Below are positions 37,227 through 46,082 of a stretch of DNA of 64,000 nucleotides, piece after piece; the first letter of the stretch is position 1, and every line of letters begins with the position of its first letter. The DNA is taken from NCBI GenBank assembly GCA_965224785.1, contig OZ245062.1, positions 2,356,001 to 2,420,000 on the forward strand. Direction: 5' to 3'. This DNA comes from JALSNL01 sp036479585. GTDB lineage: Bacteria > Bacteroidota > Ignavibacteria > Ignavibacteriales > Melioribacteraceae. The notes under the pieces were generated by a model. It had not been told where the DNA came from. It saw only the letters and a program-made list of their open reading frames with translations, and did no database searches. The position numbers were made by a program, and so were the translations under genes.

Positions 37227-39059
37227 TTACTTTGCTAAAATCATATTTTTTGTTTGAGTATTTCCATTAAAGTTTATTGTGTAATAATAAGCTCCACTTG
37301 AAAAACTACGTGCATCAAAATTAACTTCATAAATACCAGGAACTTTTCTTTCGTTTACCAGTGTTGCAATTTCTCTACCAAGTATATCAAAGGCTTTTAG
37401 ACTTACATTTGTATCTGATGCAAAATTTTTATCTACTTCTGGTATTTCATATTTTATTGTTGTTGTTGGATTAAATGGATTTGGATAATTCTGATAAAGA
37501 CCAAATTTTTTGAGTGTATTTTCTTTTATTTTTATTGATGTTGGATTTCCTTGATATTCATGAGCTCCAATATCAGGCAAGCTAACATCAAACGGAACTG
37601 GATTTCCAAAAAAATCTTGTCCACTAATATTTGGCAAAATAAGTCCTGAATTTATTGCAGGTGAATTGCTTTCTAATTTATATCCATCCAAATCATCAAT
37701 ACTTGTTGCTATTCCAGAATTAACTAGTCTGGGATTCTCAATAATTCGATTTGAATCTAAAGGTATAAACTCAGAGTTAAATCCATAATAAATATTATTA
37801 TCAAAAAAATTATTTGTGCTAGAATTAAACTTAAATTCTCCGTGTAAAGAATCTGTATTAATAAAAATATTATTAAAATAAAATGTGCTATCTGGCCAAG
37901 AATTCCAAGAGCTATGATCTGCAGCATAAGCTTCTCTATTTCCGCCCATGTAAATTGTATTATTATAGATAAAAGTATTTGTAGTTTGTCCAGAAATATG
38001 GAAGATTTTTCCTCCATCATTTTGACTGATGTTATATCTTACAACACAGCTATCATTAAATCTTGTTGGACCACCTAAACAGACAACAACCATGAAACCA
38101 CCATCATTATCATGACTATAATTATACTGGAATAAAGTTCGCTTACATCTAAAGTCTCCATCAAAACCGCTTGCATCTACATCACCTTCATTATAAACAG
38201 TTTCGGAGGCTTCATTATACTGTACAAGGGCATCATCACAATTAAAAGTAAACATAGCATTACCATTTACTTTTAATCCACATTTTTTAAAAACATTATA
38301 TTCAATAAGTGGACTTTGAGCATCTCTAATAATTAAACCATTGCCACCGGAACGCTCGACATAATTATTTCGAATAACAATATTAGTGCTTGGATACCAA
38401 CTAGTATTTGTGGTTAAAGTACGTACCCACCATGATGATTTATTAGAAATCCCAACTCTATCAACATCAATTATTCTACAACCTTCTATTATTAAACTAT
38501 CAAATTTTGATTCAACTTTGTTACCAAGAATCTCATAATATATTCCACCATTTTCTTTTGTAGTATTTCCAGGTCTTAAACTTCCGGTAACATTATGAAT
38601 GTAAAGATTTTGTAATTTAATATTATGTAGAGTTCCAATATCTTCTCCAAGAATATATATACCCCGATACATTTGTCTTTCATTGTTAACATTTGAATTG
38701 GTGATTTCTAAATTACGAATTGTAATATATTCTTGATTATATAGATACAATACATGCTTAATTCCAAATCCAATAAACAATGGATCTTTCCCTTCGCCGT
38801 ATCTATCAATAACTATAGGTGCTTCTACAGTTCCGGAACCTTTTGGAGTTAGTGAACCAACCCAAAAAGCATTTGCAGCAAAAAGTAAACTATCACCAGG
38901 TTCAAATGTTTTAACATTAACATTTGTAAGATCTTTCCATGCAGAATCTGGGGAGGCACCTGAAAAATTATTATCCCCAATATTGGAATTGACATAATAT
39001 GTCATTCCCTGTGCATACGTGCAATAAGAAATAAGTAGTATTGCTAAAAGTAGTTTCAT
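37227..39059 (-). CDS. Right-handed beta-helix protein with T9SS tag
   Basis: 610 residues from the ATG at 39059, with AAGGA 10 nt upstream; the longer reading starts at a TTG inside that site. Signal peptide 1-17. After YYVNSNIGDNNFSGASPDSAWKDL, typical of secreted beta-helix proteins, the region 60-500 shows parallel beta-helix repeats with frequent Asn ladders (YITIRNLEITNSNV, NIVIRNNYVERSGGNGL, PLIEYNVFKKCG). Many polysaccharide lyases and some glycosidases use this fold, but I cannot assign a catalytic residue. The tail has NYPNPFNPTTTIKYE and the T9SS tag. Likely a surface polysaccharide-active or -binding protein. Confidence 0.82.
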   Translation of the reverse strand: MKLLLAILLISYCTYAQGMTYYVNSNIGDNNFSGASPDSAWKDLTNVNVKTFEPGDSLLFAANAFWVGSLTPKGSGTVEAPIVIDRYGEGKDPLFIGFGIKHVLYLYNQEYITIRNLEITNSNVNNERQMYRGIYILGEDIGTLHNIKLQNLYIHNVTGSLRPGNTTKENGGIYYEILGNKVESKFDSLIIEGCRIIDVDRVGISNKSSWWVRTLTTNTSWYPSTNIVIRNNYVERSGGNGLIIRDAQSPLIEYNVFKKCGLKVNGNAMFTFNCDDALVQYNEASETVYNEGDVDASGFDGDFRCKRTLFQYNYSHDNDGGFMVVVCLGGPTRFNDSCVVRYNISQNDGGKIFHISGQTTNTFIYNNTIYMGGNREAYAADHSSWNSWPDSTFYFNNIFINTDSLHGEFKFNSSTNNFFDNNIYYGFNSEFIPLDSNRIIENPRLVNSGIATSIDDLDGYKLESNSPAINSGLILPNISGQDFFGNPVPFDVSLPDIGAHEYQGNPTSIKIKENTLKKFGLYQNYPNPFNPTTTIKYEIPEVDKNFASDTNVSLKAFDILGREIATLVNERKVPGIYEVNFDARSFSSGAYYYTINFNGNTQTKNMILAK

Positions 39060-39104
39060 AATTATTTTGTCCTTCAAATATTAAATTATGTTTGGTTGAA
39101 AATT

Positions 39105-40439
39105 TTATTTTAATAGAATCATTTTTTTTGATTCAAAATAATTACCTGTTGAAAGAATATAAAAATATGTTCCGCTTGATAGGTTGCCTGCATCAAAACT
39201 GATTTCATAAACTCCTGGAGATTTAATTTCATTTACTAATGTAGAAATTTCTCTTCCAAGTATATCATAAACCTTAAGGATTACATTTGCTAACTGCCCA
39301 TCACCAAATTTAGAATTGGAAATAATAAACTTTATTTTTGTACTTGGGTTAAACGGATTAGGATAATTTTGCTCTAAAACAAACTCTGTTGGAATTTGAT
39401 TAACTATTTCATCAATAGAGGTTGGTAGTATAGTTTGTTCATAAATATTTGCATCCCTAACTCTTTCAAATAAAATTCTATGCCCAGCATTGTTTAAATG
39501 AACTCCATCTCCAGAATTATAAGTAGAATCTATTTTGCCATTATCTAAAGCAATATCAGTCCAAAAATCAATAGCAAAATTTCCAAAATGAGTGTATGTT
39601 GAATCTCTCATATCTTTTTGAATCTGTATTTTATCTTCACTCAAATTCCTTGGTTGAGTAGTTGCAACCCAAACTGGAATATTAGCAGCACTTGCTCTTG
39701 CAAGCATAGTATCATAATTTGCAATTTGTTCATCAACTCCAAAACCTTTAGTTGCATCATTTGAAGGAAGATTAATAATAATAGCTCTTGGCTGAAATGA
39801 AATTGCTTGTGTAATATTATGTCCAACACTAGGTGAAGGTTTTCCCGCTGACGGAATAAAATCATCTGGCATTAACTCGTAAGTTGTGTAACCACCAACG
39901 GCAAGGTTAATAACCTTTGCAACACTATTTTTACCCAGTATATAATTTCTATATCTGTTTACCCATGCACTATCAGAGGAAGTTGGCCCTGTACCAGCAG
40001 CAGTTGAAGAACCTAGAACTACAATTTTTTCAACTGATAATGAATCAACAATATTAAAAACTTGCTCACTTTCATGAAAATTTCCTAAGCTATCAAATTG
40101 ACTAATTTTAATTCTGCATAACTCTGAAATATGAGTATCTGGCACTCTCCATTTTTTGAACGGACTACTGTTTGCAGCAGTTGCTGGAGAAATAACTTCC
40201 CAGTTACTTCCATCATCAAGTGATAATTCAATTTTTATAAGAGAAATATTATTACTTTCCCAATTAACTAGAGGGAATGATCCAACTGCCCAATGTTCTC
40301 CTCCATTTGGAGAAAGTAGTTTCAAGATTTTGTCAGTACCAAGAATACCACTCGGATTATCAGAAATATTAGATTGAGCAAAATTTCCAGAATAAATGAA
40401 TATAAAAAATATGAATATTTTTAATGTGGCTTTTAGCAA
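39105..40439 (-). CDS. SGNH/GDSL esterase with T9SS tag (TTG start)
   Basis: 444 residues. The start is TTG at 40439: AGGAG lies six nt upstream, the product begins with a proper signal peptide (1-21, ending FAQ), and no ATG is nearby. An Ig-like domain (40-130, SPNGGEHWAVGS) precedes the SGNH hydrolase: S145 in LGSSTAAG, G182-G183 in AVGGY, N228 in PSND, and D311-x-x-H314 in DGVHLNNAGH. The T9SS tag follows (NYPNPFNPSTKIKF). Such enzymes remove acetyl or other acyl esters from polysaccharides. It lies between the GH3 gene (84 bp) and the beta-helix gene (45 bp). Confidence 0.9.
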   Translation of the reverse strand: MLKATLKIFIFFIFIYSGNFAQSNISDNPSGILGTDKILKLLSPNGGEHWAVGSFPLVNWESNNISLIKIELSLDDGSNWEVISPATAANSSPFKKWRVPDTHISELCRIKISQFDSLGNFHESEQVFNIVDSLSVEKIVVLGSSTAAGTGPTSSDSAWVNRYRNYILGKNSVAKVINLAVGGYTTYELMPDDFIPSAGKPSPSVGHNITQAISFQPRAIIINLPSNDATKGFGVDEQIANYDTMLARASAANIPVWVATTQPRNLSEDKIQIQKDMRDSTYTHFGNFAIDFWTDIALDNGKIDSTYNSGDGVHLNNAGHRILFERVRDANIYEQTILPTSIDEIVNQIPTEFVLEQNYPNPFNPSTKIKFIISNSKFGDGQLANVILKVYDILGREISTLVNEIKSPGVYEISFDAGNLSSGTYFYILSTGNYFESKKMILLK

Positions 40440-40523
40440 ATCTATCTCCTAAATAATAACTTCGTAAATTGAATATTTTTCTATCTGTTACTTACAGTAA
40501 AACCTTTTCACTGATTTCATTAT

Positions 40524-42776
40524 TTATCTTTTTAATACGAATTTGGTTTTTAATAAATCTTTATCGTTTGAAGAGCTACCCACAAATAAATCAAAATCAC
40601 CTGGCTCAGCATTAAACTCCATATTTATGTCATGAAACTTTAAGTCATCAACAGTAATTGAAAAATTTATTTTTTTAGTTTCTCCAGGATTAAACTCTAC
40701 CTTTCGGAATGCCTTTAGTTCTTTTACTGGTCTTGTTACACTTCCAAATAAATCTCTAATATATAGTTGTATTGTTTCTTTCGCTTTATATTTTCCCGAG
40801 TTCGTAACATTTACTGATATCCGCAACGTCTCGCTAAAATCAATTGTGTCTTTAGCTATAGTTAGGTTTGTATAATTAAATTTTGAATAAGACATACCAT
40901 AACCAAAATAATAAGCTGGTGTAAAATCAACATCTAAATAATAGCTTGCAAAACCTTCTGGGTTTTCAGCTGTTCCAATAGTACGCCCAAGTTGATTTGG
41001 AGATGGTGGTCTTCCTGTATTTCTATGGTTGTAATAAATTGGCACCTGTCCAACAGTTCTAGGAAATGTAACCGGTAATTTACCTGAAGGTGAAACTTTA
41101 CCAAAAATTATATCGTCAAGTGCTGAACCACCCATAGTTCCAGGATGCCAAGCATATAAAATACTTTTTACTTCTTCTTTAATATTACCAACGGTTAAAG
41201 GTCTGCCAGCCATAATTACAAGTATAAGTGGTTTCCCAGTTTTTGAAAGTTCAGCAATTAATTCTTCTTGGCTACCTGGTAAATGTATGAAGGCTCTTGA
41301 GTGAGTTTCCCCAGACAAATCTTTATCTTCACCAAGAAAAAGAATTGCAATATCAGATTTACTAACTGCTTCTACTGCTTCTTGGAAATATGTTTTGTCT
41401 GTACTTCTAGCTGTTTCTAATCCTTTAGCATAAGTAATATTTATTTTTTTTTCATAACTATTTTTTATTGCACTTAAAGGTGTAATGGTATTTTCTGGTT
41501 TGCCGTCAAGAGTCCATGTGCCAAGTTGATCTTTAGGTGCATCAGCCAAAGGTCCAATAATTGCTAGACTCTTAATGTTACTTGCATCAAGAGGTAGAAA
41601 ATTATTTTTGTTTTGCAACAACACAATACTTTCCGTTGCAATTTGTTTAGCAATGTTTTTATGCTCATCACTTAATATTGCAGATTTATTAAATTCTCTT
41701 GGGTAAGGATTTTCAAAAAGTCCCAGCCTAAATTTAACACGTAAAACACCTTCAACTAATTCATCAATCCATTTAACATCTATATCACCATTTAGTATAT
41801 TTTTCTTAAGATTTTTAGTATAATGTTCAGAAACCATTTCCATATTAACACCAGAATTTACAGCTTTTCTTGATGCTTCCGAACCATCTTTAGCAAAACC
41901 ATGTTTTATTAGTTCGCCAACAGAATTCCAATCACTAACAACAAATCCGTCAAAATTCCACTCGTCTCTAAGTATAGTTTTTAATGTAAATTTATTTGCA
42001 GAAGTAGGTACACCATTCAAATCATTGAAGCCACTCATTAAAGTAGCAATGCCAGAATTAACAGCCGAATGAAACGGCTTTAAATAAATATCACGTAATT
42101 CTCTTTCGGGTATTAATGTTGTGTTATAATCTTTTCCACCTTCCGCAGCTCCATACCCAACGTAATGCTTTGCACAAGCAGCAATTGAATTTTTATTTTT
42201 TAGATCATCACCTTGAAAGCCTTTTACCATTGCAGAACCAAGTACACTAGCTAAGTAAGGATCTTCACCACAAGACTCAGCAATTCTTCCCCATCTTGGA
42301 TCTCTTGCAATATCAATCATTGGAGCAAACGTCCAGTGAACACCTTCTTCTGCTGCTTCTCTGGCTGCGATGCCAGCTCCTTTTTTTACTAATTCGGGAT
42401 TCCAAGAAGCTGCTTGACCTAAAGGAATTGGCAGAACTGTTTTATATCCATGGATTACATCTCGACCAAAAATAAGTGGAATGCCCAATCTTGATTTTTC
42501 TACAGCAGCTTTTTGTAATTTAATTTTTTCTTTAATTTTACCTGAATTTAAAAACGATCCTACTTTACCTTTCTCAATATTAGCTAACACACCATCATTC
42601 ATTTCCCATAGGTTGAGTTGTTGCATTTGTCCAACCTTTTCATCTAAAGTCATTTTGCTCAATAAATCTGCAATTCTCAACTCAATATCTGCATCTGCAT
42701 TTTTGTAAGTTTGAGACACTAATAGATTACATGTAACAAAGAATATTATTGCGAACAGTTTATTACGGTAATTCAT
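40524..42776 (-). CDS. bglX: GH3 beta-glucosidase, BglX-like
   Basis: 750 residues, the normal size. Signal peptide 1-21 and no T9SS tag, so it is probably periplasmic. The GH3 N-terminal barrel carries KH(206-207 region) in AACAKHYVGYG and the nucleophile Asp near residue 281 in GFVVSDWNSV; the alpha/beta sandwich has LGEDKDLSGETHSR, and a C-terminal Fn3-like domain ends the protein. It should hydrolyse beta-glucosides released by the secreted glucanases. Beta-1,2-glucosidases of this family are found beside GH144 in other Bacteroidota, which fits the GH144-like gene at 47752. It is the gene directly downstream of the sensory operon. Confidence 0.92.
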   Translation of the reverse strand: MNYRNKLFAIIFFVTCNLLVSQTYKNADADIELRIADLLSKMTLDEKVGQMQQLNLWEMNDGVLANIEKGKVGSFLNSGKIKEKIKLQKAAVEKSRLGIPLIFGRDVIHGYKTVLPIPLGQAASWNPELVKKGAGIAAREAAEEGVHWTFAPMIDIARDPRWGRIAESCGEDPYLASVLGSAMVKGFQGDDLKNKNSIAACAKHYVGYGAAEGGKDYNTTLIPERELRDIYLKPFHSAVNSGIATLMSGFNDLNGVPTSANKFTLKTILRDEWNFDGFVVSDWNSVGELIKHGFAKDGSEASRKAVNSGVNMEMVSEHYTKNLKKNILNGDIDVKWIDELVEGVLRVKFRLGLFENPYPREFNKSAILSDEHKNIAKQIATESIVLLQNKNNFLPLDASNIKSLAIIGPLADAPKDQLGTWTLDGKPENTITPLSAIKNSYEKKINITYAKGLETARSTDKTYFQEAVEAVSKSDIAILFLGEDKDLSGETHSRAFIHLPGSQEELIAELSKTGKPLILVIMAGRPLTVGNIKEEVKSILYAWHPGTMGGSALDDIIFGKVSPSGKLPVTFPRTVGQVPIYYNHRNTGRPPSPNQLGRTIGTAENPEGFASYYLDVDFTPAYYFGYGMSYSKFNYTNLTIAKDTIDFSETLRISVNVTNSGKYKAKETIQLYIRDLFGSVTRPVKELKAFRKVEFNPGETKKINFSITVDDLKFHDINMEFNAEPGDFDLFVGSSSNDKDLLKTKFVLKR

Positions 42777-43126
42777 TCTCCCCTCTTTATATTAATATTT
42801 TATAGGAAGTATCAATTACCGTTCCATAATTAAAATTGTAAAATTGGATTGAAAAATAAGGTTAGTATTAAATTAAAATACAATGAGTTATTAAAATGAT
42901 AATGGTCATTATTATTTTAATAACTTCTATAAGTGAAGTTGAGGTTGTAATAATTTTCGTTCATAAATGATGGAAGTTCAAGAATAGATTTTTCTTTCTA
43001 CATTTTATTTTTACGTATTCGTTTCGAATTTAGATAATTGGTATTGGGAACATTGTTGTATGTTGGAAATCTGTTTAAGAACAAACTCATATTAAAAAGA
43101 CAATTTTAAGTTTTCTATTTTCAAAA
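42777..43126. other. Intergenic region between the response regulator and GH3 genes
   Basis: 350 bp without a gene. It contains the inverted repeat at 42887-42924, described separately, and otherwise AT-rich DNA. It should hold the GH3 promoter. I searched it by eye for a sigma-54 -24/-12 element on the minus strand and found none. Confidence 0.6.
42887..42924. promoter_or_regulatory. 38-bp inverted repeat, candidate operator upstream of GH3
   Basis: The two 19-bp halves match at 17 positions (GTTATTAAAATGATAATGG against the reverse complement of TCATTATTATTTTAATAAC). There is no loop and no T-run, so a dimer-binding operator is more likely than a terminator. It is about 110 bp upstream of the GH3 ATG. 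The response regulator at 43127-44581 or another dimeric protein could bind it; this is inference. Confidence 0.45.
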
Positions 43127-44581
43127 TTACTTTAGCCCAAGTTCTTTGCACATTCTATAATAATTTGGCGGTGCAAGATCAAGTTTTTGAGCTGCTTCAG
43201 CATCTGAGTTAGAACTTTTTCGAACAAACAAAAAATAATCCATTCTAAATTTCTTTTCCATTTCTTTTAAGGAAATAATTTCTTTACTAGTATTAAAATT
43301 AAAAATACTGTTTGATAATATGCTAGTGCCAAGCCTATCAACTAATGAATTTTTTACTATATCCTTTGTTACTAAATTTTGTCCGCTTAACAATAACCTT
43401 TGAACAACATTTTTTAATTCCCTAACATTACCTCGCCAGTTATAATTTTTAAGAAGTAACATTGCATCATCTTCGAAATTCGGATTTATAATCCCCATAT
43501 CTTTACAATACCTTTCAACATAATGATTTATTAGTATGGGAATGTCTTCTGGTCTTTCCTTTATTGGCGGAATGTGAATTCGCATTACATTTAGTCTATA
43601 GTACAGATCCTCTCTAAACTTATTACTGGTAACTTGCTCTTCCAAATTTTTATTACTGGCAGCAATAATTCTAACATCAACTTTTATAGAATCAGTTCTT
43701 CCTATTTTTTCAAGTTCCCCATCTTGAATAACTCTTAATAATTTAACTTGTGTTGCAAGCGGTAACTCAGAAACTTCATCAAGAAAAATTGTACCTTTAT
43801 TTGCAACTTCAAATAACCCTTTCTTTTCATTTGCAGCACCTGTAAAAGAACCTTTTTCATAACCGAATAATTCACTTTCCACAAGATCGTTCGGTAAACT
43901 TCCACAATTGATTCTAATAAACTTCTCAAATTTTCTTTTGCTCTTATAATGAATATGATATGCAACCAATTCTTTTCCAGTTCCAGAAGCTCCATCAATT
44001 AAAATGTTTATTTCATTTTCGGCAAGTTTTTCAATTTGTTTTTTAAGACTAATAATTTGTTCGGATTTTCCAACAATTTCTTTTTCAATAAGAATTTCGT
44101 TAACACTTTGAGTAAGTTTTTTGTTGGTTGAGTATGTTCGTTTTTCCAGAATTCTTTTTTCGTAAGCATTAAAAATTGACATTACAAAATCAGTTGGCTG
44201 GTAAATGTACTCTTCAATATCACCGGGATATTTTGTGCAATACCAAAATGCTCCTGCTTCAATAAGATCATTTGCAAAATCAATATCACTTATGTCTATA
44301 GTTAATTTTGTAATTACAATAATTTGAATTGTACTATCAACTTTTTTAATTGCTCTTATTAGCTCTTTGCCTTTTAACCCACCGGCAATTTGAAAATCCA
44401 TAATAACAATACTGTAATAGTTTGGGTTTGTTTTAATAAGTTTTAAAGCATCAATACCATTAGAAACTACTTCTTTAATAAATATTTTTTCCTTGAAAAG
44501 TATTAATGTATTTTTCACTCTTTTAACGTCAAACTTTTCGTCTTCAATTAGTAAAATATTTATATTTCCATTTATTTTCAT
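43127..44581 (-). CDS. Sigma-54-type response regulator (NtrC-like) of the sensory triad
   Basis: 484 residues from the ATG at 44581; the longer reading from 44629 would overlap the kinase gene. Receiver domain 8-125 with acidic pocket E13/D14, phospho-acceptor D62 in IVIMDFQIAGG and K117. AAA+ domain about 168-400: Walker A GASGTGKE (197-204), sigma-54 contact loop GSFTGA (244-249, in place of the usual GAFTGA) and Walker B TIFLDEV (264-270). A Fis-type helix-turn-helix ends the protein (AEAAQKLDLAPPNYYRMCKELG). It should activate sigma-54 promoters after phosphorylation by the kinase encoded 19 bp upstream. The Ser in the loop is a known natural variant and probably does not stop function. 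Confidence 0.92.
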   Translation of the reverse strand: MKINGNINILLIEDEKFDVKRVKNTLILFKEKIFIKEVVSNGIDALKLIKTNPNYYSIVIMDFQIAGGLKGKELIRAIKKVDSTIQIIVITKLTIDISDIDFANDLIEAGAFWYCTKYPGDIEEYIYQPTDFVMSIFNAYEKRILEKRTYSTNKKLTQSVNEILIEKEIVGKSEQIISLKKQIEKLAENEINILIDGASGTGKELVAYHIHYKSKRKFEKFIRINCGSLPNDLVESELFGYEKGSFTGAANEKKGLFEVANKGTIFLDEVSELPLATQVKLLRVIQDGELEKIGRTDSIKVDVRIIAASNKNLEEQVTSNKFREDLYYRLNVMRIHIPPIKERPEDIPILINHYVERYCKDMGIINPNFEDDAMLLLKNYNWRGNVRELKNVVQRLLLSGQNLVTKDIVKNSLVDRLGTSILSNSIFNFNTSKEIISLKEMEKKFRMDYFLFVRKSSNSDAEAAQKLDLAPPNYYRMCKELGLK

Positions 44582-44600
44582 ATTGTAACCATTTGTGATT

Positions 44601-46076
44601 TTAAAAGGTAATTTTAAATTCGCATCCACCTTGTTCTAAATTATTAACGTCTAATTTCCATCCACATCTTTTTGTAGCAATTTCATAAGCAATATAACAT
44701 CCATAACCTCTGTTTTGATTTTCAGCAAATTTTGTTGAACTATTTTCTGAGAATATTTTTTTTATTCCATCTTCATTTACTTCAAGAAGTTCTTTACGAA
44801 TACCAATTCCGTTATCTTGTACAATAATTGTTGATGTTTTATTTTCATTAAAGTGAAATGTGGAAATTTTGATTTTTAATTTTTCTGTATCTCCGTGATC
44901 AATACTGTTTTGAATTAAAGGTTCTAGAATTTCCCACACAACATATTCATTGATAGATACTTTTGGCAAATCTTTATCTAGGTTTAATATGAATTCAAAA
45001 ATATCTGTTTGCGATGATATTCGTAAAAACAAATTATTTACAATAAAGTTAATTGCATCATTAATATCTGTATTAAATATCGAATTTCTAATTGTCTGAA
45101 TTGGCGGATCGTACCACTTCATATCATAAATTACTCGCGATACAAAATTTGAATATTTAAATAATTTTTCTTTTACTTCGCTGATATTATTTTTATTGAG
45201 ACTTTGCAAATCTTCTTTAATAAAACCCATCACCTTTTCCGATTTATGATGAGTATGATAAATCCTTTTTGTGAAAAGTGATTCTTTGTCGTGCATGATT
45301 TGATCTTTAAGATGTCGCTCATGTTCTTCAAAAAATAATTTTTGTGCTTTATCTCTTTCTCTAACAGAGTAAGACGAAATAAAATACATTGCAATTAAAC
45401 CAAGAAGAATGAGTGATGAATAAACTATTGCAACTTCATTATAACCCGAAAGCATGTTTTGTGTAACAAACGAAAAGTTAGGAGTATTTTTCATATAAAA
45501 AACTCCCAAAAATTCTCCGTGAGGAACCAGCGGAACTAACACATGAAAAGTTTGTTCCGGAAATTGTGTGCTAAATATTTGTTCTTGTTCTCTTAAGATA
45601 TTTTCATTTTCTTTAAAAAGTTTTTTAACCTGTTCAAATTCCGGTAAGCTATTTAAAGGATGAATTAAGTTTCCAGTTAAATAATCAAAAAGTGTTTTCC
45701 CATCATCAATTACAATTGGCTTTCCTTCGTGAAAAACTAAAAGACTGCTAAGTTGAACATGCTGCTCCAATAGATGTTGACTAAAAATTATGTTAAACGA
45801 TTCAATAATTTTTTCTCTGAATTCAGTATCAAAATTTTCTCCCACATAAATATTTTCAATTAGCAATTCTAATGAAGTAGTACTAAGATTTGCAATTCTT
45901 TCCGCAGATTCTTTTTGATACCATTTCTGAGTCTTATGCAAAAAATCTTCAAGCGAAGATTTTTGAACCAATGAAAATATAAATTGAAAAACAACTAAGA
46001 TCAACAAGATGACAGTTATATGCCTAAGTTCAAAATGATATTTTTTTAGTTTGGTTCTTATATTTTTGTGATTCAT
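44601..46076 (-). CDS. Sensor histidine kinase of the sensory triad
   Basis: 491 residues. TM1 at 20-38 and TM2 at 214-234 enclose a periplasmic sensor of about 175 residues with VLVPLVPHGEFLGVFYMKN, which resembles double-Cache/PAS-type folds. After TM2, His residues 274-277 in RIYHTHHKSEKVMGF are the candidate phospho-acceptors of an atypical dimerisation domain. The ATPase domain shows the N-box with N390 (EPLIQNSIDHGD), G1 D421-N-G423-I-G425 and the G2 loop (RGYGCY). It starts 6 bp after the solute-binding protein stop and ends 19 bp before the response regulator. It likely senses the loaded binding protein in the periplasm. Confidence 0.9.
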   Translation of the reverse strand: MNHKNIRTKLKKYHFELRHITVILLILVVFQFIFSLVQKSSLEDFLHKTQKWYQKESAERIANLSTTSLELLIENIYVGENFDTEFREKIIESFNIIFSQHLLEQHVQLSSLLVFHEGKPIVIDDGKTLFDYLTGNLIHPLNSLPEFEQVKKLFKENENILREQEQIFSTQFPEQTFHVLVPLVPHGEFLGVFYMKNTPNFSFVTQNMLSGYNEVAIVYSSLILLGLIAMYFISSYSVRERDKAQKLFFEEHERHLKDQIMHDKESLFTKRIYHTHHKSEKVMGFIKEDLQSLNKNNISEVKEKLFKYSNFVSRVIYDMKWYDPPIQTIRNSIFNTDINDAINFIVNNLFLRISSQTDIFEFILNLDKDLPKVSINEYVVWEILEPLIQNSIDHGDTEKLKIKISTFHFNENKTSTIIVQDNGIGIRKELLEVNEDGIKKIFSENSSTKFAENQNRGYGCYIAYEIATKRCGWKLDVNNLEQGGCEFKITF

Positions 46077-46082
46077 AATATT

